Positions 42,496 through 51,425 of a stretch of 64,000 bases of DNA are shown here, one piece after another (position 1 is the first letter of the stretch; the number at the start of each line of letters is the position of its first letter). Under the pieces are notes generated by a model. The model was given only the letters and a program-made list of their open reading frames with translations, made no database searches and had not been told where the DNA came from. The stretch lies in the NCBI RefSeq assembly GCF_018390575.1, contig NZ_JAHBCJ010000002.1, positions 330,811 to 394,810 of the forward strand, in the 5' to 3' direction. The position numbers were made by a program, and so were the translations under genes. The DNA is from Bhargavaea massiliensis. Its GTDB lineage: Bacteria > Bacillota > Bacilli > Bacillales_A > Planococcaceae.

Positions 42496-42939
42496 ATGAT
42501 TTCCGTTAACAACACAGAATTTCTTCATGAGCCTATCCGTGACCATGTCATTTCATCCGAAAAAGTCGCCCATGTCCAAGTCGGCAACAATTGCGAGCAT
42601 GCGCTCCTCGTACTGACGAAGACCGGCTATTCGGCAATCCCGGTATTGGATCATGAATACCGGCTAAGGGGCCTGCTCAGCATGGGGATGATCACTGAGT
42701 CCATCCTTGGTATGGAGCGGATTGAATACGAGCGGCTGTCCGATATGAAAGTCGATGAATTGATGCAGACTGATCTTCCGATTGTGAGGATTGACACCGA
42801 GTTCAGGAAGGTGTTCGATCTTCTGATCAACCATCCGTTCCTGTGTGTGGAAGACGAGGAAGGCATGTTTGCCGGAATCATGACACGCCGGGTCCTGATG
42901 AAGAAACTGAAAAAAGCGGTCTATACGATGCCGCGCTGA
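42496..42939 (+). CDS. darB: c-di-AMP-binding CBS protein DarB (CbpB/YkuL)
   Basis: 147 residues, two CBS domains (about 10-75 and 80-145). KVAHVQVGNNCEHALLVLTK and GYSAIPVLDHEYRLRGLL match DarB closely. Known: apo-DarB activates the (p)ppGpp synthetase Rel and pyruvate carboxylase when c-di-AMP is low. The ATG at 42496 is chosen because the family starts MIS; ATG 42466 is in frame upstream. The downstream ccpC neighbour repeats the B. subtilis ykuL-ccpC order. Confidence 0.92.
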   Translation: MISVNNTEFLHEPIRDHVISSEKVAHVQVGNNCEHALLVLTKTGYSAIPVLDHEYRLRGLLSMGMITESILGMERIEYERLSDMKVDELMQTDLPIVRIDTEFRKVFDLLINHPFLCVEDEEGMFAGIMTRRVLMKKLKKAVYTMPR

Positions 42940-42944
42940 TCAGT

Positions 42945-42975
42945 CGGTTCCGGAACTGTCCGGAGCCGTTTTTTT
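42945..42975 (+). terminator. Terminator of darB
   Basis: CGGTTCCGGA pairs with TCCGGAGCCG (with G-U) around ACTG and is followed by T7. Confidence 0.9.
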
Positions 42976-43108
42976 ATGGCCCGTTTCGTTCCGGGCGCCG
43001 AATGAACAAACTGACCTTTTCGGAACAAGGTGGAGGTACCGGGCCGGAAAAGGGGGAATAAGAAGGTAGGCCATTTTTCGCGGGGTTTACAGGAAGGATT
43101 GAAGGAAG

Positions 43109-43987
43109 ATGAACGTGAATGAATTTACTATCATCAAAACATTGGCAGAGGAAGGAAATATGCGGAAAGCATCAGACAGGCTGTTTATTTCACAGCCGGC
43201 GCTTTCCCAGCGGCTTCGGACCATCGAAAAAGAATGGGGCGCACCGCTGTTCATCCGATCATCAAAGGGCCTGATTCCGACGCCAGCCGGTGAGCATGTC
43301 ATCCAATTTGCGCGGGAGACGCTTGTCCGGTACGAAGAAGTTACGGAAATCCTCCAGGCAATGGTCCACAAGGTGCACGGAACATTGAAGATTGCCTGCG
43401 CCTCGATTGTCGGCCAGACGTGGCTGCCGGCTGTGCTAAAGGAATTCGTCACTGATTATCCGGATGCGAAGATTTCTCTCATGACCGGCTGGAGCTCGGA
43501 AATCGTCAGGGCCCTCCATGACGGCGAAGCCCATGTCGGCATCGTCCGTGGCCATTCCGACTGGAAGGGGGCCAAGGTCCATTTGTTCAGAGATCACCTT
43601 TATCTGGTGGATACGGTGATCCGTTCCGTCGATGAAATTCCGGAAACCGAACGGCCGTTTGTCCAGTTCAAGAGCGACTCGGACTATTACGAGGAAATCA
43701 GGGAGTGGTGGCGGCGTCATTTCCAATCCAGTCCGGGCCGGCAGATCATCGTCGATCAGATTGAGACATGCCGGCAGCTTGCAGTGAACGGCATCGGCTA
43801 TGCCGTGCTTCCCTCCATCACGCTCCGTGAAGATGACCCGGTCAACAAGATTCCGCTCACTGACGGTGATAACCGGTTTGAGCTGACGAGGGACACTTGG
43901 CTGATCGGCTATGAACAGGCCCTTGCCCTTCCGCAGGTCGAGGCATTCAAAGAGATCGCGCTTCGGCATGCAGAACGCGTCAAGTAA
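43109..43987 (+). CDS. ccpC: LysR-family regulator CcpC
   Basis: 292 residues. Winged helix at 1-65 (GNMRKASDRLFISQPALSQR), then the citrate-sensing effector domain (CASIVGQTWLPAVLKEFV; SLMTGWSSEIVRALHDGEAH; QIETCRQLAVNGIGYAVLPS). CcpC represses citrate synthase and aconitase genes in bacilli in response to citrate. Next to darB as in B. subtilis. GGAAGGATTGAAGGAAG precedes the ATG. Confidence 0.9.
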   Translation: MNVNEFTIIKTLAEEGNMRKASDRLFISQPALSQRLRTIEKEWGAPLFIRSSKGLIPTPAGEHVIQFARETLVRYEEVTEILQAMVHKVHGTLKIACASIVGQTWLPAVLKEFVTDYPDAKISLMTGWSSEIVRALHDGEAHVGIVRGHSDWKGAKVHLFRDHLYLVDTVIRSVDEIPETERPFVQFKSDSDYYEEIREWWRRHFQSSPGRQIIVDQIETCRQLAVNGIGYAVLPSITLREDDPVNKIPLTDGDNRFELTRDTWLIGYEQALALPQVEAFKEIALRHAERVK

Positions 43988-44051
43988 ACCGGAACCGGGG
44001 CGGCGGCAGAAACGTCAAGGTGAACAGCTGGGCTAAAGGGGGATGGGGCAG

Positions 44052-46379
44052 TTGAGAGCGGTAAAATGGGGAACGGCTTTGATGATGTTTGCAGTGGCTG
44101 TGCTAATGGGGGCGGGTCCCGCTGCGGCGGCGCCAGAACTGACCGTCAAGGCCACGGGCGGAATAGACGGCAAAGCAAAGGAAGGTAGAGCGATGCCGGT
44201 CGTTCTTGAGATCAGAAATGACGGAGATCCGTTCCGGGGAGATCTGGTCATCGATTTCAGCAATGTTTATGAATCCGGTACAGCCAGCGCGATCGCACTG
44301 GACATCGGCCCGGGTGAGACGGAGACCGTGCGGGCAACCGTCCATTCTGCAGATTCCTATGGTTTTTCGGAACGGCAATTCCGCTTTTTTGAAGGAGGAT
44401 GGAGGAACGGCAGTGAAATCAGCTATCAAGGTGACCGCCGACCGAATGTGAACTTCCACTATACGGAAACTTCGATTGCAGTCGTTCTTTCTGAAAGCGC
44501 GGACCGCCTCTCGGGACTCCGGGACCTGAACTTCGGCAACACGCCTGAATCCGAGGTGGTCGGGCCATATGACCGGAATTCCATTCTTCCTGCAGAGCCG
44601 GCCGGTTGGGAGGCGGCGGACCTGATCATCGCGGATGACGGGTTTCTGGCCGGGCTTTCAGAAGACGACCAGGAGGCCATCGCCGGCCGTATCCGGGCGG
44701 GTGCGACGCTCCTGATCGGAATGACTGATGATCCGTCCGATGCGGGGCTGTTCAAGGGAGCATTGCCGCTTGAACAGCAGGGCCGGATTGTGCTTCCGCC
44801 CGAGGCGCTTCGGGAATCGGGTACGGAAACAGCGGTCCCGGCATTCGAGGTGACATTAAAAGACGGTGCACAATCCCTTGGAGAGTGGGAAGGGCGTGTC
44901 CTTGCGGCCTTTTCTGAATACGGGGCGGGCCATATTGTTCAGACGGCATTTTCATTCGGGGATGAGCCGCTGGCTACCGCACCCGAAACTGCCGGATTCA
45001 TCGGGGTGATTCTTTCGGGAATTCCGGGGAGTACTGCCGCTTATACCGGCATGTACGGCACCCCCGCAAATGATTTTGTCCATCTGGGCCAAAGTGCAAC
45101 GGAGCGTTTCGAGACCTTCAGGATTCCGGTTGCGGCCGTTATTCTCATCGTGATGTTCTACATCGTCCTGGTTGGGCCGGCCCTTTACTTGGTCCTCAAA
45201 AAAAGGGACCGGCGGGAGCAGGCATGGTGGATCATCCCGGCGGCGGCGTTCCTGATCTCTGCAGGGATTTTTGCTTACGGTGCAAAGGACCGCCTGTTCC
45301 ATCCCCAGTTCAGGCAGGCTGCCTTGTTCCTTTCGGACGGCAGCGGAACGCTGTCCGGCATGTACACGGGTTCCGTACTGACCAATCGGGGAGGGGACCT
45401 GGAGGTTGCCGCTTCGTCCCCGATGACCCTCTCGGCTGCAGGGGAAAGTGCCCCCTTCTCCGGCGGTTCGGGAAGCTTCGGGCATGCAGTTGCGGAACAA
45501 GCACCCGGGGGAACCTTGCTGACACTGAGGGATATGCCGTTCTGGTCGGTCCGCACGGTCCATGGGGAAACCCGTATTGCGGATGCAGGCAGTCTTGAGG
45601 CAGACCTTACAGTTTCCGGAGGCAGCCTGACAGGCACGCTCACCAACGGCTTTTCATTCCGCCTTCGGGATGTCTCTGTATGGAGCGGAACGAGTTTAAT
45701 CCCGCTCGGTGATCTTGAGGCAGGGGAGACTTTGGAGATTGATGCGAAAGTGCCCGGCAGTGTGCTGTTTCCGGCGGCTTCAATGGCAGGTCCAACCGGT
45801 AGCCGATACGGAAATCCGGATGATGGGAGGGCCGGAAATATGGTGCAGGCAGCCGGTTATGCCCTGGATGGAAGGCGTCCTGCGCTCGTCGGGCATACCG
45901 CCTCTCCACTGGCCAGAGTGGGTCTGGAAGGGAAGCCGGAATACAGTTCGGTTTCGGTCATCGTGCAGCCGTTCGACCCGGAGATCCGGCTGTCCGGCCC
46001 CTTCCGCGTCCCGTCATCTGCGATCAGCGGGCCGGTTTCCCCTGAGCATCCGGACGGGTATGTGGAGCAGTATCCGGACGGCGAGCTGTTCCTGTCGCCC
46101 GGGACGTTCCTTTATGAGCCGTCCGTCCCGGCCGTCTATACACAGCCCGGAATCGGCTGGAACTTGTTTAAAGTCAGCGTTTCCGATGGGGCCGGTGTCT
46201 CCATCCTGAACCGGTCGTCCGGCGAATTTGAGGAGCTCTCAGCCGGTACGAATGAGCTTGCTCCTGTTGCGGACTTTATCGGGCAGGAGGGTGCTTTCCA
46301 ATTCCGTATCGAGAGCCCGCACGACGGCGGACATTCAAGGCTGCCCGAAATCGAATTGGAAGGAGTGGCATCGCCATGA
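44052..46379 (+). CDS. Membrane protein with two ectodomains, first gene of the MoxR/VWA operon
   Basis: 775 residues from TTG 44052, nine bases after AAGGGGG; ATG 44043 is in frame but sits on the ribosome site. A signal peptide (cleavage near GPAAAA) is followed by an ectodomain of about 330 residues with beta-rich and Rossmann-like parts (EAADLIIADDGFLAGLSEDD; AGATLLIGMTDD). Two helices (about 360-382 and 392-413) flank a short basic cytoplasmic loop (KKRDRREQAWW). A second ectodomain of about 360 residues ends the protein. No catalytic motif recognised. The stop overlaps the ABC ATPase start. Confidence 0.85.
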   Translation: MRAVKWGTALMMFAVAVLMGAGPAAAAPELTVKATGGIDGKAKEGRAMPVVLEIRNDGDPFRGDLVIDFSNVYESGTASAIALDIGPGETETVRATVHSADSYGFSERQFRFFEGGWRNGSEISYQGDRRPNVNFHYTETSIAVVLSESADRLSGLRDLNFGNTPESEVVGPYDRNSILPAEPAGWEAADLIIADDGFLAGLSEDDQEAIAGRIRAGATLLIGMTDDPSDAGLFKGALPLEQQGRIVLPPEALRESGTETAVPAFEVTLKDGAQSLGEWEGRVLAAFSEYGAGHIVQTAFSFGDEPLATAPETAGFIGVILSGIPGSTAAYTGMYGTPANDFVHLGQSATERFETFRIPVAAVILIVMFYIVLVGPALYLVLKKRDRREQAWWIIPAAAFLISAGIFAYGAKDRLFHPQFRQAALFLSDGSGTLSGMYTGSVLTNRGGDLEVAASSPMTLSAAGESAPFSGGSGSFGHAVAEQAPGGTLLTLRDMPFWSVRTVHGETRIADAGSLEADLTVSGGSLTGTLTNGFSFRLRDVSVWSGTSLIPLGDLEAGETLEIDAKVPGSVLFPAASMAGPTGSRYGNPDDGRAGNMVQAAGYALDGRRPALVGHTASPLARVGLEGKPEYSSVSVIVQPFDPEIRLSGPFRVPSSAISGPVSPEHPDGYVEQYPDGELFLSPGTFLYEPSVPAVYTQPGIGWNLFKVSVSDGAGVSILNRSSGEFEELSAGTNELAPVADFIGQEGAFQFRIESPHDGGHSRLPEIELEGVASP

Positions 46380-47311
46380 TCGAAACAAGGAACCTGACCA
46401 AGTCATACGGCTCTTTCCGTGCGCTGCATGATCTGAACCTGGAAGTCGGGGAGGGGAACGTATTCGGTTTTGTCGGCGCAAACGGCGCCGGCAAGTCGAC
46501 GACATTTTCGATTCTGGCGACCCTGCTGCCTCCGACTTCGGGAGATGCCTTTGTCGGAGGCCACAGCGTGCGTACGTCCCCTGCGGAAGTGCGCAGGCTG
46601 ATCGGTTATATGCCGGATTTTTTCGGTGTGTATGACCAGCTGAAAACAGAGGAGTATCTGGACTTTTATGCGGCCAGCTACGGCATTCCGGCCGGAGGGC
46701 GAAAAGTTCTGATCGGCCAGCTGCTGGACCTGGTGAATCTCTCGGAAAAGAGGGACGCCTATGTCGACTCCCTGTCACGGGGGATGAAGCAGCGGCTGTG
46801 CCTGGCCCGAAGCCTGATCCATGACCCGAAAGTGCTGATCCTTGATGAGCCGGCATCCGGGCTTGACCCGAGGGCGAGGGTCGAAATGCGGGAGATCATG
46901 AAGCGGCTGAAGGATATGGACAAAACGATCCTCATCTCATCCCATATCCTCCCTGAGCTGGCGGAGATGTGTGACGAGATCGGCGTCATTGACCGGGGGC
47001 GGCTGCTGGCCAGGCAATCCGTACGGGAGATCCATTCCATGATGAAAGGGGACCGGATCATCACCGTGAAGCTGAACGGTCCTGCCGCTGCTGCGGCAGA
47101 ATTCTTCGAAGAAAGGCCGTTTGTCTCGGCAATCCGCAGGGATGATGGGGCGGGCGTGGTCACATTCTCGTTTAGCGGTTCCCGGGCGGAGCAGGAGGAA
47201 CTGCTTGCTGCGGCCGCTGCCCGTCGGCTCGGCATCCGTTCCTTTTCCGAAGAGGAGACCGACCTCGAAGACGTGTTCCTGTCACTGACGAAGGGAGGCG
47301 GGGCGCAATGA
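46376..47311 (+). CDS. ABC transporter ATP-binding protein
   Basis: 311 residues. Walker A is GANGAGKST at 34-42, the signature is LSRGMKQRL, and Walker B is VLILDEPASGLDP; the C-terminal extension is typical of ABC-2 exporters (CcmA/NatA-type). It pairs with the permease that follows (ATGA overlap). It powers export or membrane remodelling by the operon's membrane components. Confidence 0.95.
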   Translation: MIETRNLTKSYGSFRALHDLNLEVGEGNVFGFVGANGAGKSTTFSILATLLPPTSGDAFVGGHSVRTSPAEVRRLIGYMPDFFGVYDQLKTEEYLDFYAASYGIPAGGRKVLIGQLLDLVNLSEKRDAYVDSLSRGMKQRLCLARSLIHDPKVLILDEPASGLDPRARVEMREIMKRLKDMDKTILISSHILPELAEMCDEIGVIDRGRLLARQSVREIHSMMKGDRIITVKLNGPAAAAAEFFEERPFVSAIRRDDGAGVVTFSFSGSRAEQEELLAAAAARRLGIRSFSEEETDLEDVFLSLTKGGGAQ

Positions 47312-48138
47312 AGGCCGACCTGTCCAATCCGGTGCTGATGAAGGAAATCAAGCTCCGGTTCCGCTCGCCGAAAAGCTTTGTGGGCATTCTTTTTTACCTT
47401 GCTGCGATGAGCCTGTTTGTCATCGGTTTCATGTACATCATGACGCAGGACGGATCATCCGGAGGATATCTGGATCCCGCACAAAGCTATATGCTGTTCA
47501 CGATGCTGACTTTTATCCAGCTTGTGCTGGTCCTCTTCATCACACCGGGACTGACCGCGGGAGCCATCAGTTCAGAGCGGGAAAAGCAGACGCTCAACAT
47601 GCTGCTGACCACATCGCAGTCGTCATTCCAGATCATTATCGGCAAACTTCTGTCATCGATCGCTTTTCTGGTTCTGATGCTGGCATCCAGCCTCCCTTTG
47701 TACAGCATCGTCTTCCTGTACGGCGGTGTGTCGCCGAAACAGCTTTTTCTGCTCATGTTCTACTTCTTGCTGACCACGGTTGCAATCGGAAGTCTGGGCG
47801 TGATGTTCTCCACACTGATCAGGAAAACGATCGTCTCGATGATCGCGACTTACGGTTCGGTTCTTGCCCTGCTCGCGGTCACCGGTTTTCTCAGTGTTTT
47901 CTTCGCTTCACTGAGCCAGGGGGGCACATCTCCCGGGGCTCATCTGTTTGCGGCGATCAATCCGGCTGTTCTGACCGCCTCTCTCCTAGCATCGGATTCC
48001 GGAGATTTCCTGCACGGGATGACCGGTCTGAGGTGGCCGATCTGGCTGATTTATCTTTTGGTTTATCTGATTGTGACAGCAGTGGCTGTTTTCGTATCGG
48101 TGAAATCACTGCGTGTCAATATGGCAAGCGGAAAGTAA
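47308..48138 (+). CDS. ABC-2 type transporter permease
   Basis: 276 residues with six predicted membrane helices (SFVGILFYLAAMSLFVIGFM; MLTFIQLVLVLFITPGLTAG; LLSSIAFLVLMLASSLPLYS). ISSEREKQTLNMLLTTSQS is the cytoplasmic coupling segment usual in this family. Forms the exporter with the preceding ATPase. The substrate is unknown. Confidence 0.93.
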   Translation: MKADLSNPVLMKEIKLRFRSPKSFVGILFYLAAMSLFVIGFMYIMTQDGSSGGYLDPAQSYMLFTMLTFIQLVLVLFITPGLTAGAISSEREKQTLNMLLTTSQSSFQIIIGKLLSSIAFLVLMLASSLPLYSIVFLYGGVSPKQLFLLMFYFLLTTVAIGSLGVMFSTLIRKTIVSMIATYGSVLALLAVTGFLSVFFASLSQGGTSPGAHLFAAINPAVLTASLLASDSGDFLHGMTGLRWPIWLIYLLVYLIVTAVAVFVSVKSLRVNMASGK

Positions 48139-48150
48139 AGGAGGGGTGAG

Positions 48151-49548
48151 ATGGACAGCAGGCGAAAGCTGGACGTTGCAGTCGCGCAAGTGCGGCGCAG
48201 GCTCATGGCGGTATGGTTCGTGAGGACGGCTGTACGGGGGCTGGCTACGGGCGCGGTCATGGCCGCGGCAGTGCTTGCTGCCTCCCGTCTGTTTGTCTGG
48301 CCGGGTTACGCGGGCTATGCGGGCATTGCAGCAGCGCTTGCTGCGGTCGCGGCATTTGCATATGAATGGCGGAGGTCGCCGTCGCGGCAGGAGGCTGTCA
48401 GGCTGTTGGATTCGTTTAGCCGGGACAATGTCATCCTGGCCGCAGAGACGGACGGAACCCGTGAAGGCCCGCTTTCCGCGGCCCTTGCGGATGCCGCCGC
48501 GGATGCTGCCGGCGGAGCACTGGGCCGGTTCCGGAAAAGGAGGGGGCGGTGGACGGAGCGCACGCCGCTCCTGGTCGCGGGCATCTCCGCCGCTGCCCTG
48601 GCAGGACTTGCCCTGTTTCCTTCCTCCGCACAGCTGGAAGCGCAAGAAGCCGAAGAAGAGCGGGAGATCATCGAGGATCTCGCAGACGATGTAGGCGATC
48701 TCTCGGAAAGGGCAGAGGATCCGGGAATGGAAAAACGGCTTGCTGATCTGGCCGCGGACATCAGGTCCGCCGAATCTCCGGAAGAAGCGGTCCGCAAGGC
48801 GGTCAAGCTTCAGCGTGAATTGTCCCTCCAGGAACGCCTCAGGGAACGTCCGGGAGACAGCCAGGGCCCTGCAGCCGGAGAACGCATCCTGACACCCGGC
48901 GAGGCTGCAGCGGCACTGGCTGAATTGTCCGGGGACGCCGAAGAACAGCTGGCCGGCATGGGGCGGACGTCAGGGGCAGGAGCACATGCTTCTTCCGGCA
49001 ACGAATGGAACAGTTCCCCTGAAGAATCGGGAGGACAGGAAGGCCGGTCTTCGGAAGGAAGGGGAGGTGCAGAAACGGGAGCGGAAGATGAAGGGGATTC
49101 CTCCGGCGGAAATGGCGCCGGTGAATCAGAAGGCAATGGAGACGGAGTGCAGGACGGCGGCGGGAACAAAACGGAAAGCGGCAGCGGCAATGGAAGCGGG
49201 CAAACGGACGGAACTGGGTCCGGATCAGGAGAAGATGGCGGAGAAAGTCCGGATTCCGGCAGCGGGGGCTCCGGCCAGGGACCGGGTGACGGGGACCGGA
49301 ATCTCATCAGTACGCCCCAGTCTCCGCCTGAACCCGGGGACACGGTGCTGGACGCAGGCCCTCAGAAAGAAGGGAAGTCTGCTGCAGAAAGCCTTGTTCC
49401 CGCAGAAAAAGGGGAAGTCCGGCCCTACGGGGAGGTGCAAGGCGAATACCGGGATGCCTATGTGGAACATGCAGGCCGTCTTGGCCTTCCGGAAGACCTC
49501 CAGCAAGTCCTGTCCGATTACTTTTCGTCGATCGACACGAGGGAGTGA
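48151..49548 (+). CDS. Membrane protein with acidic helices and Gly/Ser-rich linker
   Basis: 465 residues. Two helices near 29-71 and a third near 137-156 anchor the protein; an acidic helical stretch (EEEREIIEDLADDVGDLSER, about 165-230) follows. Residues about 270-395 are almost only Gly, Ser, Glu, Asp and Asn and are presumably disordered. A conserved-looking end (VQGEYRDAYVEHAGRLGLPE, DYFSSID) resembles the C-terminal motif of uncharacterised proteins in other MoxR operons. AAAGGAGGGG precedes the ATG. The role is unknown; a scaffold is plausible. Confidence 0.82.
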   Translation: MDSRRKLDVAVAQVRRRLMAVWFVRTAVRGLATGAVMAAAVLAASRLFVWPGYAGYAGIAAALAAVAAFAYEWRRSPSRQEAVRLLDSFSRDNVILAAETDGTREGPLSAALADAAADAAGGALGRFRKRRGRWTERTPLLVAGISAAALAGLALFPSSAQLEAQEAEEEREIIEDLADDVGDLSERAEDPGMEKRLADLAADIRSAESPEEAVRKAVKLQRELSLQERLRERPGDSQGPAAGERILTPGEAAAALAELSGDAEEQLAGMGRTSGAGAHASSGNEWNSSPEESGGQEGRSSEGRGGAETGAEDEGDSSGGNGAGESEGNGDGVQDGGGNKTESGSGNGSGQTDGTGSGSGEDGGESPDSGSGGSGQGPGDGDRNLISTPQSPPEPGDTVLDAGPQKEGKSAAESLVPAEKGEVRPYGEVQGEYRDAYVEHAGRLGLPEDLQQVLSDYFSSIDTRE

Positions 49549-49553
49549 GGAAA

Positions 49554-50546
49554 ATGGCATTTACGAAAGAGGATTACAACGAAATGAGCCTGAAAATCGG
49601 CCAGGTAAAGGAAGAGGTGGGAAAGTTCATCGTCGGGCAGGAGGAGGCGGTGGACTTTACCCTTTATTCCATTCTTGCCGGTGGCCACACCCTTCTTGAG
49701 GGGTTGCCGGGACTTGGGAAAACGATGCTGATCCGGACGTTTTCCGAAGTGCTGGACCTGGGCTTTTCCCGAATCCAGTTCACGCCGGACCTGATGCCTT
49801 CAGACATTACCGGGACGACGGTGATTGAAGAGACACCAGACGGACGCAAGAACTTTGTCTTCCGCGAAGGCCCTTTGTTCAGCGAGATGGTGCTTGCTGA
49901 CGAAATCAACCGTGCAACTCCGAAAACACAAAGTGCGCTGCTCGAAGCGATGGGAGAGCGGACGGTGACCGCGCTCGGAACCACGCGTCCGATGAAGGAC
50001 CCGTTTTTTGTGCTTGCCACACAAAATCCGATTGAACTCGAAGGAACCTACCCGCTCCCCGAAGCGCAGCTTGACCGATTTCTCTGCAAGGTGATCGTTC
50101 CGCTTCCGGGTAAGGAAGAACTGAAGGAAATCATCCGCCGTACGACGGGAAGCCCGGCCAGAAATCTCCGGAAACTGCTGGGACCGGAAGATATCCGGCG
50201 TGCCCGTCGGATGGTGAGGGAAGTGATTTTGCCCGAGGAAATGCTGGACGTGGCAGCCCGGATCGTCACCGGCACACATCCGTCCGATTCGCCGTTGGAA
50301 GAGGTGAGCCGATGGGTCCGTTTCGGCAGCGGCCCCCGCGGGCTGCAGAGCCTGGTGCTCGCGGCGAAAGCACGGGCGTTGGCCGAAGGACGTTTCCATG
50401 TGTCAATCGGCGACCTGAAAAACTGTGCGGTTCCGGTGCTGCGTCACCGGCTGCTGTTTAACTATGAGGGTGAAGCGGCGGGCATGCCCGCGGATGAACT
50501 GATCACCCGGCTGGCCGAACTGTCCGCCGGAGGCGCATCGTCATGA
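49554..50546 (+). CDS. MoxR-family AAA+ ATPase
   Basis: 330 residues. Walker A is GLPGLGKT at 50-57 and Walker B is LADEIN with Asp116-Glu117; sensor 1 lies in FVLATQNPIELEGTYPLPEA, and the lid domain follows. MoxR ATPases are chaperone-like assembly factors that act on VWA-domain partners. ATG 49554 follows GGAGTGAGG; GTG 49545 is in frame. It overlaps the DUF58 gene by four bases. Confidence 0.95.
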   Translation: MAFTKEDYNEMSLKIGQVKEEVGKFIVGQEEAVDFTLYSILAGGHTLLEGLPGLGKTMLIRTFSEVLDLGFSRIQFTPDLMPSDITGTTVIEETPDGRKNFVFREGPLFSEMVLADEINRATPKTQSALLEAMGERTVTALGTTRPMKDPFFVLATQNPIELEGTYPLPEAQLDRFLCKVIVPLPGKEELKEIIRRTTGSPARNLRKLLGPEDIRRARRMVREVILPEEMLDVAARIVTGTHPSDSPLEEVSRWVRFGSGPRGLQSLVLAAKARALAEGRFHVSIGDLKNCAVPVLRHRLLFNYEGEAAGMPADELITRLAELSAGGASS

Positions 50547-51409
50547 CGGAAGCATTTTTTTCGTCTTCCGATAAGGTTGCCGCCGGCCGACTCCGGCACT
50601 TGGCCCGCACCGCTCCAAAAGGGATGCATCACGGGCGGAACGCATCGGGAAGAAGCGGGGCATCGCAGGATTTCTCGGATTTCCAGCCCTATGCACCCGG
50701 TGATGATATCCGCAATGTCGACTGGAACGTCTACGTAAGGACGAACCAATTGTTCATCAAGCGTTTCATGGATGAGCGTGAGCTCCGTGTGTCAGTGATT
50801 TTGGATGCCAGCCGGTCAATGGGCGGTGGCCGGTGGCTGTTTGCAAGACGACTGTGCGGGATGCTCGGCCTGATGGCGCTGGCCGCCGATGACCACCTGC
50901 ACTTTTTCACCGCAGGCGAACCCACGCCATCTTCCTTTACGGCAAAGGGTGCGCGGAACAGGAACCGGTTCCTGGGGCACCTGGAACAGCTGCAGTCCCC
51001 CGGAGGGACCGGCTTTGCGGGTGCGGCAGCATCAGAAAATCTTTTAGGCGCATCCGTCCGGTATATCGTGACGGACGGGCTGGAGCCGCCGGCATCATTC
51101 CGTCCTCTGTTCCGCAAACTCAGGAAAAGCGCGGGCGAGGTCCGGATGGTTTTGCTGACGGATGACCGCACGGACATGCCAGCCGGGACCCGTGATGTCC
51201 GTTTTGTCGATTCTGAGACCGGCAAAGCAGTGGATGTCACCCTTACGGCAAGCGCAATGCACAGGCAACAGGAGCTGAGGGAGCGGCATTTTTCAGAGCT
51301 TGCCGCCCTCTGCCGGGAGTACGGCATTGCCTTGCTGGAGGCGGTGGAACAGGAAGGTGCAGCGGATTTTGTGTCAAGAAAGATGAGACGGGCGGGCTGG
51401 GTCCGCTGA
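50543..51409 (+). CDS. DUF58 family protein, VWA-like
   Basis: 288 residues, no membrane helix. The DUF58 hallmark PYAPGDDIRNVDWNVYVRTN (about 53-72) is followed by VILDASRSMGGG with a DxSxS metal-site pattern at 88-92, so the domain can bind a divalent metal like VWA proteins. DUF58 proteins are almost always encoded next to MoxR ATPases and probably link the ATPase to membrane partners. Confidence 0.93.
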   Translation: MTEAFFSSSDKVAAGRLRHLARTAPKGMHHGRNASGRSGASQDFSDFQPYAPGDDIRNVDWNVYVRTNQLFIKRFMDERELRVSVILDASRSMGGGRWLFARRLCGMLGLMALAADDHLHFFTAGEPTPSSFTAKGARNRNRFLGHLEQLQSPGGTGFAGAAASENLLGASVRYIVTDGLEPPASFRPLFRKLRKSAGEVRMVLLTDDRTDMPAGTRDVRFVDSETGKAVDVTLTASAMHRQQELRERHFSELAALCREYGIALLEAVEQEGAADFVSRKMRRAGWVR

Positions 51410-51425
51410 GCAGGGAGGAGATCGA

